From the NCBI GenBank assembly GCA_943328975.2, contig CALQCC020000027.1:1-60672 (forward strand): DNA of 60,672 nucleotides. Reading direction: 5' to 3'. The position numbers were made by a program, and so were the translations under genes. Shown one piece after another: positions 28,462 through 37,158 of this stretch (positions within the stretch are counted from its first letter, which is position 1; every line of letters begins with the position of its first letter). A model generated the notes under the pieces. The model saw only the letters and a program-made list of their open reading frames with translations. It ran no database searches and was not told the origin of the DNA. The DNA comes from Bordetella parapertussis. GTDB taxonomy: Bacteria > Acidobacteriota > Terriglobia > Bryobacterales > Bryobacteraceae.

Positions 28462-29715
28462 ATGAAATCAGCCTTTGTGCGCACGCTCCTCTTCTCGCTG
28501 GCCGCGCTCTCTCTGACTGCGGCATCGTTGCCTACCGCGAAACCCGAAGACGTTGGGATGTCGTCGGAGCGCTTGCAGCGCATCCAAGAAATGATCCAAC
28601 GCCGCATTGCCGCGGGGGAGATGACCGGGGCTTCGGCCGTGGTGGTGCGCAAGGGCAAGGTGGTGTATCAGACGTATCAAGGCGTCATGGACAGCGAGAC
28701 GAAGAAGCCCGTTACGGCGGACACGATGTTCCGCATCGCGTCGATGACCAAGCCGGTGACCAGCGCGGCGATCATGATGATGATCGAAGAGGGCAAGGTC
28801 CGCTTGAACGACCCGATCTCGCGGTACATACCGGAGTTCAAAAACATCAAAGTCGCTGTGCAGAGCGGGCCTGCGGTAGCCCCGGCTGCTGGTGGGCGTG
28901 GGGGAGCTCCGCAGTTCTACACCATGCCGCCTACGCGCGAGATCACGGTGAAGGATCTCCTGACGCACGTCTCTGGGCTCGCCAGCGGCACGATGAGCAA
29001 CAGCACGGTGCAGACTATTGCTCGCAAGCAGGGGGAGACGCTGGCGGACTACATTCCTCGGCTGGGGACCACGGCGTTGGAGTTTCAGCCGGGCACCCGC
29101 TGGGCGTATAGCGCGCAGGCAGGGCACGACACGCTGGGTCGCATCGTGGAGATCGCTAGCGGGATACCGCTGGACAAGTTCTTCCAAACGCGGATTTTCG
29201 ATCCGCTGGGCATGAAGGACATTGCCTTCTGGCCGTCGGATGCGAACTGGCCTCGGGTGGCGAGCGTGTACGATTTGGCGCAGGGCAAACTCACGAAGCG
29301 CGCGAACCCCAATGGCATGTCGAGCAACGTGTACTTCATGGGTTCGGGCGGATTGATCTCGACGCCGCTGGACTACATTCCGTTTGGCGCGATGCTGGCG
29401 AATGGCGGGTCACTGAACGGCAAGCAGATCATGGGCAAGAAGACGATCGAGATGATGAGCGCGATGCATGTGCCGGATACGCTTCCGGGGCGCACGGCTG
29501 GCGAGGGATATGGGCTGGGAGTGCGGGTGGTGACGGATCACGCGAAGAACGGGACGCTGCTTTCGACGGGAACGTATGGATGGTCGGGGGTTTACGGGAC
29601 GCATTTCTTTGTGGATCCGGTGGAAGGCGTGGTGGGCGTGCTGATGGTGCAGACGGCGAACCAGGAAGTGAATCGGGACTTTGAGAATCTGGTGGCGCAG
29701 GCGGTGATTCAGTAG
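28462..29715 (+). CDS. exported serine hydrolase of the class C beta-lactamase / esterase fold
   Basis: The 417-residue protein has a signal peptide (LLFSLAALSLTAAS) and a beta-lactamase-type fold. The SxxK motif is S94-M-T-K97, the YSA tyrosine is Y216, and a HVSGLASG segment precedes it. A glycine/alanine-rich loop (PAVAPAAGGRGG) near residue 140 is an insertion. Proteins of this family act as esterases, D-aminopeptidases or beta-lactamases; the substrate cannot be assigned. It is 26 bases downstream of the small exported gene on the same strand. Confidence 0.88.
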   Translation: MKSAFVRTLLFSLAALSLTAASLPTAKPEDVGMSSERLQRIQEMIQRRIAAGEMTGASAVVVRKGKVVYQTYQGVMDSETKKPVTADTMFRIASMTKPVTSAAIMMMIEEGKVRLNDPISRYIPEFKNIKVAVQSGPAVAPAAGGRGGAPQFYTMPPTREITVKDLLTHVSGLASGTMSNSTVQTIARKQGETLADYIPRLGTTALEFQPGTRWAYSAQAGHDTLGRIVEIASGIPLDKFFQTRIFDPLGMKDIAFWPSDANWPRVASVYDLAQGKLTKRANPNGMSSNVYFMGSGGLISTPLDYIPFGAMLANGGSLNGKQIMGKKTIEMMSAMHVPDTLPGRTAGEGYGLGVRVVTDHAKNGTLLSTGTYGWSGVYGTHFFVDPVEGVVGVLMVQTANQEVNRDFENLVAQAVIQ

Positions 29716-29999
29716 TAATTGGGGCCAATTCCGTCTAAGGTCCGTTTTTTGGATGCAAACGGGATGTGGTTGCAAGACCTGGGGGTTCCGGGTCTGTGGG
29801 ACGGGAAAAGCTGGGTTCGTTTTGTTGTGGGACGTTTTTCTCGCGAGGCGGTTGGGGTGGTCGGCGAAGCTCATCTCGGGATGAGCGTAGACTGGTCGGG
29901 TGGCGGAGTGGCTCGGGGATCGCAGGATGTGAAGAGGGGAACGGAGAAATTGTGACGGTGGAATCCGTTACTGTAAAGAGAGAAGCCTAGGAAACGGTC

Positions 30000-30254
30000 A
30001 TGCACCTGAATATTGAACTCCCCGATGCGCTGGCGCTGCAAGTGAAGGCACAAGCCCAAGCTGAGGGCATGTCGCCTGATCGCTTTGTAAGCCGTGTCCT
30101 CGAAAACACTCTTGCGGCGGTAGAACCTCAGAAATCTACCAAACCGTTCGAGACGGGATACGGAATGCTGGCCAAATACGGCCCGGCACCATCAGCTGAA
30201 GAGATCGACGAAAACCGGCGAGATATGTTCCGCAACTTCGCACAAGATCTCTAA
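30000..30254 (+). CDS. antitoxin of a VapBC-type toxin-antitoxin pair
   Basis: An 84-residue protein with an N-terminal ribbon-helix-helix-like segment (MHLNIELPDALALQVKAQA, MSPDRFVSRVLENTL) and a C-terminal tail (EEIDENRRDMFRNFAQDL) suited to wrapping the toxin. It should neutralise the PIN toxin and bind the operon's own promoter. AGGAAACGGTC stands before the ATG. The stop overlaps the toxin start by one base (TAATG). Confidence 0.8.
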   Translation: MHLNIELPDALALQVKAQAQAEGMSPDRFVSRVLENTLAAVEPQKSTKPFETGYGMLAKYGPAPSAEEIDENRRDMFRNFAQDL

Positions 30255-30655
30255 TGGTCGCTGGGGTTGCTGATACTCACACCGCTCTGTGGTACCTGTT
30301 CGGCGATTCTCGCCTCTCGACCCGAGCGAAGGAATTCATCGATCGAGCCGCAGCCTCCCGGCGCTCTATTGAGATTTCTCCCATCAGTCTGGCGGAGATC
30401 GTCTATCTGGTGGAAAAGAGTCGTATTCCAGCGTCAGCTTTGGATGATTTGAGAAGCGCCTTGGAGAACCCCAACCATGTATTCAAAGAAGCTCCGTTTA
30501 CGAAGGATGTCGTGAACGCGATGAGGCAGGTTCCCCGCGATGAAGTGCCTGACATGCCGGATAGGATCGTGGCGGCGACTGCGGTGTACTTTGGTGTTCC
30601 AGCCATCAGTAAAGATGGGCGTATTAAGGGGTCGTCTGTGCGGTCCGTTTGGTAG
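30254..30655 (+). CDS. VapC-type PIN-domain ribonuclease toxin
   Basis: The 133-residue PIN domain has the expected acidic quartet: D in VADTHTALWYL (about residue 7), E in ISLAEIVYL, and two D residues in DMPDRIVAATA. PIN toxins of this class cleave RNA, often tRNA or rRNA, when freed from antitoxin. The C-terminal AISKDGRI segment is typical. It is translationally coupled to the antitoxin by a one-base overlap. Confidence 0.87.
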   Translation: MVAGVADTHTALWYLFGDSRLSTRAKEFIDRAAASRRSIEISPISLAEIVYLVEKSRIPASALDDLRSALENPNHVFKEAPFTKDVVNAMRQVPRDEVPDMPDRIVAATAVYFGVPAISKDGRIKGSSVRSVW

Positions 30656-31186
30656 GGAACAGGCACATGCCGAGCAAGTCTAAACGTAGCGTTGTCGCGA
30701 CCGAGCGGATTGCCGAAATGGCGACGCGCGGCGGGGGGTAAGACGCTTCTTTTGACGCAGGCCGTGAAGGTCATGGCAGCAAGTATCGTATCAACGAAGG
30801 AATAACGGCCGAGCCGCCGGCCAAACCCAGAACAACAGCGGCAACGCAGCGCGGCACGCTTGCACCTACCCGGAAACGCCTGTTCTTCCGGTCCCAATCG
30901 AAAGCTGTATCTCTCATTTCGGAGCCATTGTCCATCAGCCCTCCCTACTTCCTGTACCGCGTGCTGCAAGTCCTGTCAGGACCTGACGTGACTCTACGAA
31001 TTTATGCCTTTGTAGAAGGACTGTAGAAGCAATTCTTCGATATTGTTGAAAACAAATAGAATACAGACACAAACCACACCCCTGAAAACTCAAACGACCC
31101 TCCGGCGTAGTAAGCACTAGGCAACCCGCGTCCAAGAATCGACTATTCTCTTGCGCTAGGGTTCGAAGTAGGGAGCGTCCGTCCGC
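30656..31186. other. accessory intergenic region after the VapBC pair
   Basis: Apart from the antitoxin remnant near 30667-30760, no gene could be supported in these 531 bases. One plus-strand frame stays open from about 30742 but its translation (GREGHGSKYRINEG...) resembles nothing known. The downstream end should contain the promoter of the hydratase gene. The region may be a scar of lost accessory genes. Confidence 0.45.
30667..30760 (+). pseudogene. decayed 5' remnant of a CopG-like antitoxin gene
   Basis: The frame from ATG 30667 reads SKRSVVATERIAEMATRGGG and then stops at 30741. In the next frame the sequence continues as GVRRFF. Together this resembles the start of small CopG-type antitoxins, which commonly read ...ERVAKMA-RGED-SRFF. 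A substitution or indel at the G6 run has broken the frame and nothing recognisable follows. The identification is from memory of the family and is tentative. Confidence 0.4.
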
Positions 31187-32059
31187 TTGCTGACGCGCGC
31201 GGTTCCGTGGCGGCCTCTGCATCGGTGGGTCTATGATGGTCGTTTGCGCTACGACGACTGGATTGGGAAGACAGAAACGCACGAAGATGTGATCACGGCT
31301 TGGCCGCTTGCGGCACTGGCGGCGACGCTGGATAAAGAGACTGGTGTGGGAGACGTTGTGCCGCCGTTGTGGCATTGGCTTTACTTTTTGCCTACGCATC
31401 GGCAGAGTGAGCTGGGGGCGGATGGGCATGGGCGGCGGGGGGAGTTTTTGCCGCCGGTGGAGCTGCCTCGGCGGATGTGGGCTGGGGGGCGGTTTGAATT
31501 TCACGACTCGCTTAGGGTAGGAGATCGGGCGACGCGGAGTTCGCGGATTGTCAGTGTGCAGGAGAAGCAGGGGCGCACGGGAGCGCTGGTGTTCGTGGTG
31601 GTGCGGCATGAGATCCACACTTCGCGGGGGCTGGCGCTAACGGAGGAGCATGACATCGTCTATCGCGATCATCCGCAGGCGGGGGAGGCTCCGGTGGTGC
31701 AGACCGCTCCTGACGCAGCCGACTGGGAGCGGACGGTGCGGCCCGATGACGTCCTCTTGTTCCGCTACTCCGCGTTGACGTTCAACGGGCATCGGATTCA
31801 TTACGACCGGCGGTATTGTACGGACGTCGAACATTACCCGGGGCTGGTGGTGCATGGTCCGCTGGTGGCGACGATGTTGGTGGGGCTGGTTCCGGGCGCG
31901 ATCTCAAAGTTCCAGTTTCGCGCGGTGAGTCCTTTGTTCGACACGGAGCCGTTCGTTGTTCGCGGTAAGCGCGAGGGGAACCTGGTTCACCTCAATGCCT
32001 GTGCAGCGGGGGGACGGCTGGCCATGACGGCTTCGGCGGAGTTCGCTGCTCCTCGATAA
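31187..32059 (+). CDS. MaoC-like/FAS1-type acyl-CoA hydratase (mesaconyl-C4-CoA hydratase family)
   Basis: The protein of up to 290 residues has a double hot-dog layout. An N-terminal half contains WIGKTETHEDVITAWPLAALAATLD, PLWHWLYFLPTHRQSELG and DGHGRRGEFLPP. The C-terminal half carries the hydratase signature RYSALTFNGHRIHYDRRY with the catalytic H/D area, then PGLVVHGPLVATMLV. Family members hydrate mesaconyl-C4-CoA, itaconyl-CoA or related 2-enoyl-CoAs. The true start may be the TTG at 31244, where homology begins. The last 68 bases overlap the convergent DUF898 gene. Confidence 0.8.
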   Translation: MLTRAVPWRPLHRWVYDGRLRYDDWIGKTETHEDVITAWPLAALAATLDKETGVGDVVPPLWHWLYFLPTHRQSELGADGHGRRGEFLPPVELPRRMWAGGRFEFHDSLRVGDRATRSSRIVSVQEKQGRTGALVFVVVRHEIHTSRGLALTEEHDIVYRDHPQAGEAPVVQTAPDAADWERTVRPDDVLLFRYSALTFNGHRIHYDRRYCTDVEHYPGLVVHGPLVATMLVGLVPGAISKFQFRAVSPLFDTEPFVVRGKREGNLVHLNACAAGGRLAMTASAEFAAPR

Positions 32060-32750
32060 AGCCGCCCCAGGCAGTTTCTACGCCTCGGATCAAGACGACG
32101 TTCTGCACCAGCCAGCGCGTGAACCAAATTATCAACCACGGGATGGTCACGATCAGGATGGAACCGAAAGCGACGACGAGGGCTCGCCACAGCAGTTCCA
32201 ATCCGGTGGCTCGGAATTCGACAGCGATGCCTTCGCCTTTGACGTGGCTCGCCATCCAGCGATACATGGCGACGGCGACCCAGGCCCAGCCGACGATGGT
32301 GAGGCCGGAGATCGCGATCAACGCATACCAGCCGAGCAGCGCGGGGAAGGATCCAGTGAAGGTGAGATGCGGGCCTGGATTCAATTGCAGATTGTAGATG
32401 AACCACTTGATGATGGTGAGCACAATCGCGAGTATCGCGATGTAGGAAACGACCATGATCGGGATGATGGAGAAGATGTCGGCATTGCCTGCGAGTAGCA
32501 CTTGTTGGCCGACGGTGACCAGCAAGATGAAGATGTGCCACACGACGACTTCTCCGCCGGTGCCGCGGAAGACGGCGGTAGTGCCGTCGCTAAATTCGGT
32601 GCTGCGGCAGATCCAGCGGGCGATGGCGGCGTTGACCCACGCCAGCGGCACGAAGAAGAGGGCACCAATGATGGACAGAACGAGCCACTTCAACGCTTCG
32701 AGGGACGTTCCCCGGAATTCTAGGCGGACTTCAGTGCGCTCGCTAGCCAC
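31992..32750 (-). CDS. DUF898-like integral membrane protein
   Basis: The 252-residue protein has about six predicted transmembrane helices and an internal duplication. Each half starts with a beta motif (VRLEFRGTSLEALKWL and IAVEFRATGLELLWRAL) followed by paired hydrophobic helices, as in YjgN/DUF898 proteins. Function is unknown. The start is GTG at 32750. The C-terminal tail (GFIEEQRTPPKPSWP) is encoded within the 68-base overlap with the hydratase gene and may be dispensable. Confidence 0.72.
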   Translation of the reverse strand: MASERTEVRLEFRGTSLEALKWLVLSIIGALFFVPLAWVNAAIARWICRSTEFSDGTTAVFRGTGGEVVVWHIFILLVTVGQQVLLAGNADIFSIIPIMVVSYIAILAIVLTIIKWFIYNLQLNPGPHLTFTGSFPALLGWYALIAISGLTIVGWAWVAVAMYRWMASHVKGEGIAVEFRATGLELLWRALVVAFGSILIVTIPWLIIWFTRWLVQNVVLIRGVETAWGGFIEEQRTPPKPSWPAVPPLHRH

Positions 32751-32791
32751 TTCACGATTCTACACCGCATAATGGATAGACTCACGCCCTT

Positions 32792-33544
32792 ATGAGCTTT
32801 CTAACTTCCCCAGAGTCCTGGATCGCGCTCCTCACGCTGACGTTACTTGAAATCGTGCTGGGGGTGGACAACATTGTCTTCGTCAGTATCCTGGCGGGGA
32901 AGCTGCCGCGCGAGCAGCAGGCCAAGGCTCGCACGATGGGGCTGGCGCTGGCGATGGGCACGCGCATCATGCTGCTGTTGTCGCTCACATGGGTGATGGG
33001 GCTGACACAGCCGTTGGTCACTATGATGGAGCACGACGTCACCGGGCGCGACTTGATCCTGCTGGGCGGCGGACTATTTCTGCTGTGGAAGAGCACTCGC
33101 GAAATTCATGAACGGCTGGAAGGTCCGGAGGAAAGCCAGCACAAGACCAAAGCCAAGTATTCGATGGCGGGCGTGCTGGTGCAGATCGCGCTGCTGGATA
33201 TCGTGTTCTCGCTGGACTCGGTGATTACTGCGGTGGGAATGTCCGGGGAGATTGTTGTGATGGTGCTGGCGATCGTGATCGCTGTGGCGTTCATGATGTA
33301 CACCTCGGGGGCGGTGAGCGACTTTATCGACAAACATCCGACCATCAAGGTGCTGGCGTTGAGCTTTCTGTTGCTGATTGGGACCGCGCTGATCGCGGAG
33401 GGGTTCCACCAGGAGATCCCCAAGGGCTACATCTACTTTGCGATGGCGTTCTCGGTTTTTGTGGAGATGCTGAACCTGCAAGTGCGCAAAAGCGGAAAGC
33501 CCGTGGAATTGCATCCCACGGGCCGCGATCCGGAAAACTTGTAG
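32792..33544 (+). CDS. TerC family integral membrane protein
   Basis: The 250-residue inner-membrane protein has about seven hydrophobic helices and the family's paired acidic motifs LEIVLGVDNIVF (residues 17-28) and LLDIVFSLDSVITAVG. TerC proteins are linked to tellurite resistance and to manganese efflux or metal loading of exported proteins. A basic loop (GPEESQHKTKAKYS) separates the two halves. It is divergent from the DUF898 gene (41 bases) and convergent with the transketolase-like gene (7 bases between stops). Confidence 0.93.
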   Translation: MSFLTSPESWIALLTLTLLEIVLGVDNIVFVSILAGKLPREQQAKARTMGLALAMGTRIMLLLSLTWVMGLTQPLVTMMEHDVTGRDLILLGGGLFLLWKSTREIHERLEGPEESQHKTKAKYSMAGVLVQIALLDIVFSLDSVITAVGMSGEIVVMVLAIVIAVAFMMYTSGAVSDFIDKHPTIKVLALSFLLLIGTALIAEGFHQEIPKGYIYFAMAFSVFVEMLNLQVRKSGKPVELHPTGRDPENL

Positions 33545-33551
33545 CTGGTTC

Positions 33552-36032
33552 CTACTTCAGCGCGTCGCGCAGATGGGCCATGCGCTTCTCGCGTTCGTTG
33601 GCGAAGCGCTCGATGGCGGTCTGGATGGACTTGGCGTCCAAGTGGGCTTCGGTGATGACGTCGGGTTCTAGTCCACCGGTGAGCCATTGATTGTCCCAAT
33701 CGGAGGTGAGCGAATACTCATCCGTCATGGGGCCTACGTTCCTGAGCGGCCACACGCGGCGGGTGCCCGTGCTGACCACCATCAAGTCGTAGTAGGCTTC
33801 GGGGGGCAGGACCGAGTTGCGATACGCTTCGGGCTGCAGGTCGAAGAGTTCTTCGCTGATCGCTGCAATCACTTTGACGTTGACGCCCGCGGCTTCCAGC
33901 TTGGGGAGCGCGGTCATTAAGTTCACAGTGGAGCTGGAACCTTGCGTGACCACGTAGCCGTGGCGCGGGCCGGGGGCGAAGTCGCGGATGACGTAGAAGC
34001 CTTTGGCTGCGGCTCGCAGATCAGTGTCGGCGAACTTGGAGCGGTCGGCGACGGGGAAATCGGGGCGCGCTACTTCGATCGAGATGATGCCAACCTTTTG
34101 ATCGCGGGCGGCGATCTCGGCTGCGGCGAAGTAACCAGGAGCAACGTCGTTGTAATCCCAGAAGCTCAAGTGGATGGTCTGTCCGCGGGGGAACAGCTTC
34201 CACACTTGCGGGGAGAAGATGCCGAAATGGGTGCGGGCGTCGGCGGCGGTTTCGGGGCCGGAGTGACCGGCGAGGATGTGCAACACGCCCATGCGGAACA
34301 CGCTGTCCTGATTCTGCTGGCTCCACACGCGAGCGGGCAGGTACATGAGCGGAGTGAAGGCTCCGTAGGTTCCGCTGATGGCCCACACGCCGGAGAACTT
34401 GGTGGGATCGACGGAGGCGTTCTGGCCGACTAGGCCGATGGCGGTGGATACGTTGCCGGCTTCTTGAATGGCGGCTTTCAAACGCGTGCCGGCGGGGTTG
34501 TTTTCGGGATCGTAGTGGCCCCACAGGTTGCCGTGTTCGAGGTTGATGGATTCCGAGAGGTCGGCCGCGATGGTGAGGAAGCGGTTCTCGGTGACGTAAT
34601 TCATCCACTTCAAGATTTCGGAGATGCCGCGGCGTGTGCCTGCGACTTCGCCGGGCTTGCGGAAGAGGGTGATGCCGACTTCCTTCTGCTCTCCGGTAAT
34701 CGGATTCTTGACAGTGACTTTCTGTGGCTCTTCGGGCAGGTTCTTGACACGCAGACGCTCGTCCTGGAACGGGTCCGTCGTGTTCTGAACGCGCAGCGGG
34801 AAGTCGTCGGTGATGGTATCGCCGATGGAGACGAGGCGATCCGCCAGCCAGTCGCCGAGGCCGTTCTTATCGAGCACGGACATCGCGATGTCCATGTTGG
34901 TCTTGAACTGAATGAGGCGTTCGCGTTGATCCTTGGGCGCGCCTTTTTTGATGTCAATGAACTTCACACCGAAGCGTTTTTCGAAGGTGGCGGCGAGCAT
35001 GGTGAAGTGCTCGGAGTTCATCTTGAAGCCGTAGGGATGGCTGGGGTAGCCGATGACCGGCTTCTTCAACTTCGCGGGCCACCAACCCTTGGTGGTCTTG
35101 CCGATCAGAACCATGGGGCGGCGATCGGCGGGGTCCCAATCTTCCATGGCCTTCAGCGCGGCGACTACTTGTTTGTAGTCGTTGCCGTTCTTGACGACGA
35201 ACACGTTCCAGCCGTAGGAGGTCCACTGTTTGACCAGGTTGTAGCCGGTGTACTTCGCGTCGATCACGCCGCCGATCAACGAATCGTCGATGCCGGCGTT
35301 GTTGTCGGAGATCATGACGCGCAGCCGTTTGCCGTTCTTGAGCGCGAGCGCTTGCGTCTTCAGTTCCTGCGCGTGGCCTTCGGTGAGCGCGAACTCGCCT
35401 TCGAAAGCGATGACTTTGGGGCCGGTAATGGGCGAACCCATCACATCCCAGAAGGCGGCTTTGCCGGCGGCTAGTGCGAGGCCGACGCCGGAGGGTCCAC
35501 CGTTTACGTCATTGGTTACGTCGATAGATTCGGCGTGGCCGGAGAGCGAACGGATGCCTCGGGCTTTGGCTTGCTCGAACAGAGGGTGGTCGGTGAGGTT
35601 GTTGTCTTCGAGCAGAGTCGCGAGTGCGCCTGCGCCGCGACGGAATCCGAGCGCGTCCACGCTGAGCATGGCGACTTCGGGATCGACGAAATACTTGCGG
35701 TCGCCGGTGGCCTTGAACTTGCGCTCCATCGCTTCGCCCATGGCGATCCAGAGGCCGTAGCAGGTCGGGATGCAGTGCCCGCCCGCGAGCATGAACTTGT
35801 CGCTAGCGGGATGCTTGGGGCGGCGATAGTCGTAACGCAAGCCGCCGAACTCGGGTCCCGCGAGATGGACGGCGATGTTGTAGGGGGTGTAGGCGAGGGG
35901 TCCGCCATAGTGCCCGGTCTGCGCATAGTTCCCGAGCAGGGAGAGCGTCATGGCCGTGAGGAATCCGACGTCCTCCAGGCGTTCCTGGTCAAAGGGCTGC
36001 GTCAAGGGTTTAATGGGCGAAATAGAAGACAA
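33552..36032 (-). CDS. divergent transketolase-family thiamine-diphosphate enzyme
   Basis: The 826-residue protein follows the transketolase order: ThDP pyrophosphate-binding domain (LAGGHCIPTCYG, then VMISDNNAGIDD), pyrimidine domain (RFLTIAADLSESINLEHG, ISGTYGAFTPLMYLPARV) and C-terminal domain (VTQGSSSTVNLMTAL). It is longer than usual (~660), with an insertion around residues 330-470. The canonical GDG-x3-EG metal motif is replaced by GEF-ALT-EG, with the aspartate changed to glutamate. It may use ThDP for another ketol transfer. TTG 36032 is chosen because GGAGGT lies six bases upstream. Confidence 0.78.
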   Translation of the reverse strand: MSSISPIKPLTQPFDQERLEDVGFLTAMTLSLLGNYAQTGHYGGPLAYTPYNIAVHLAGPEFGGLRYDYRRPKHPASDKFMLAGGHCIPTCYGLWIAMGEAMERKFKATGDRKYFVDPEVAMLSVDALGFRRGAGALATLLEDNNLTDHPLFEQAKARGIRSLSGHAESIDVTNDVNGGPSGVGLALAAGKAAFWDVMGSPITGPKVIAFEGEFALTEGHAQELKTQALALKNGKRLRVMISDNNAGIDDSLIGGVIDAKYTGYNLVKQWTSYGWNVFVVKNGNDYKQVVAALKAMEDWDPADRRPMVLIGKTTKGWWPAKLKKPVIGYPSHPYGFKMNSEHFTMLAATFEKRFGVKFIDIKKGAPKDQRERLIQFKTNMDIAMSVLDKNGLGDWLADRLVSIGDTITDDFPLRVQNTTDPFQDERLRVKNLPEEPQKVTVKNPITGEQKEVGITLFRKPGEVAGTRRGISEILKWMNYVTENRFLTIAADLSESINLEHGNLWGHYDPENNPAGTRLKAAIQEAGNVSTAIGLVGQNASVDPTKFSGVWAISGTYGAFTPLMYLPARVWSQQNQDSVFRMGVLHILAGHSGPETAADARTHFGIFSPQVWKLFPRGQTIHLSFWDYNDVAPGYFAAAEIAARDQKVGIISIEVARPDFPVADRSKFADTDLRAAAKGFYVIRDFAPGPRHGYVVTQGSSSTVNLMTALPKLEAAGVNVKVIAAISEELFDLQPEAYRNSVLPPEAYYDLMVVSTGTRRVWPLRNVGPMTDEYSLTSDWDNQWLTGGLEPDVITEAHLDAKSIQTAIERFANEREKRMAHLRDALK

Positions 36033-36201
36033 GGTCCAACCTCCACGATACGATTGCGAGTGCGGAAAAGCCGCAGTGCGATCAAGCATAGCCCAAATGC
36101 GGGCAGGCCGGACGGGGAGTCGGGGCCGGTAGGTGATCGAACTTTCTAGTGTAGTACGAAAGCAGGGCTGCGGACGTAGTTCTAAACTTGAAATAGCCCC
36201 A

Positions 36202-36672
36202 ATGGAACCAATCACAGGCACCGCGTCGATCAATCAAGAGCCGGACACCGTCGCTAGGCCAGCCCCGCCTCACACATATCTGGGTGTAGCGGAGAGCCTA
36301 ATGAGGGGCGTAGAAATCCTTGCGACCGCGCCAGCACCACCTGCCATTGCGCTAGCGTTCCTGGCCGCGCAAGTGCTTGAGTGCCTTCTCAAGGCAGCAA
36401 TTACCGCGGGAGATCCTTCCAATACTGAGGTGACGAGCCTAAACCTTCGGCACAACTTGAGTGGATTGTGGAGCCGCGCGGTCGAGCTTGGGCTTGCCGT
36501 TTCACGATCACCACCCGACTGGGTTGACTGCTTGAGCGGTTTGCACAATAAGCCGTACTACCTCAGATACTCAACTGGTATTAATGGCGTTGTCACGCCG
36601 AATTCGGAACAAATGGCAGAAGGACTAACCGCCCTCATGGATATTGTCAGAGCGCGAGTACATTCCAGCTAG
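36202..36672 (+). CDS. HEPN-like domain protein
   Basis: A 156-residue helical protein. The segment IALAFLAAQVLECLLKAAI followed by LNLRHNLSGLWSRAVELGL resembles the HEPN fold, including a charged R-x4-H-like patch (in the order LRHNL). HEPN proteins are often RNases or toxin partners, but no MNT nucleotidyltransferase is adjacent, so the role is open. ATG 36202 is preferred over an upstream GTG at 36133. It is divergent from the transketolase gene and next to a PIN-type toxin-antitoxin pair. Confidence 0.5.
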   Translation: MEPITGTASINQEPDTVARPAPPHTYLGVAESLMRGVEILATAPAPPAIALAFLAAQVLECLLKAAITAGDPSNTEVTSLNLRHNLSGLWSRAVELGLAVSRSPPDWVDCLSGLHNKPYYLRYSTGINGVVTPNSEQMAEGLTALMDIVRARVHSS

Positions 36673-36754
36673 TTGTTCGTTGCCGGTTTCGCCTTGACTA
36701 CGAGCATTCTCGCCGTGCGATGCGTAGGGATTGTTTCCGAGCGAGTTTGCCCAC

Positions 36755-37156
36755 CTAGTAGCCGAATTCGACCAGGAACTCGCGCGGGCTTCGGATGCGT
36801 ACGTCTCCAAATTCGCTTGGGAAGTGTTTGAGATTTCCGGTGACCACAAACCCCGCCGCTCCCGCGAGGGCGCATTCCAGAACACGATTGTCGCCATCGT
36901 CCGGGCAGATGGAAACGATATCGACCGGCTTGACGATGACAGCCGCGTCGGTCAAACCTTCGAGCAGGAGTGACGCTCGGTGCGCCTGCAGCGAGAACTT
37001 GGGACGTGCGAGAACCTCGCGATACTCCCAAAGCACGCTCTCAGAGAGAACCAGCGAGATCGCCCCGGCCAAAACCAGCGCCACGATTGTCGCCGAAGAG
37101 CCCGCTGGCGTTAGGCAGGCCGAGACAATGATGTTGGTGTCGAGAACGACGCGCAA
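36755..37156 (-). CDS. PIN-domain toxin (COG1569-like putative toxin)
   Basis: The 133-residue protein starts VVLDTNIIVSACL with the first catalytic aspartate at residue 6, then has WEYREVLARPKF, CPDDGDNRVLECAL and VVTGNLKHFPSEF. This is the hallmark order of the COG1569 PIN family of toxin components. It is predicted to be an RNase. The start codon is TTG at 37156, two bases after the stop of the antitoxin gene; no ATG is available in frame near the conserved start. Confidence 0.83.
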   Translation of the reverse strand: MRVVLDTNIIVSACLTPAGSSATIVALVLAGAISLVLSESVLWEYREVLARPKFSLQAHRASLLLEGLTDAAVIVKPVDIVSICPDDGDNRVLECALAGAAGFVVTGNLKHFPSEFGDVRIRSPREFLVEFGY

Positions 37157-37158
37157 GA

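Noticed and set aside
29719-29955. 78-codon frame after the serine hydrolase, and the AATTGG/CCAATT repeat with a T6 run at 29718-29750
   Set aside because: The protein is Gly/Arg/Trp-rich noise. The inverted repeat has a two-base loop and lies about 15 bases from the T run, so it is not a convincing terminator.
33499-33523. 8-bp inverted repeat GCCCGTGG/CCACGGGC near the end of terC
   Set aside because: It is inside the coding region and not followed by a T-tract.
34464-35474. 336-codon plus-strand frame within the transketolase-like gene
   Set aside because: It is a shadow of the certain minus-strand gene, with no start signal.
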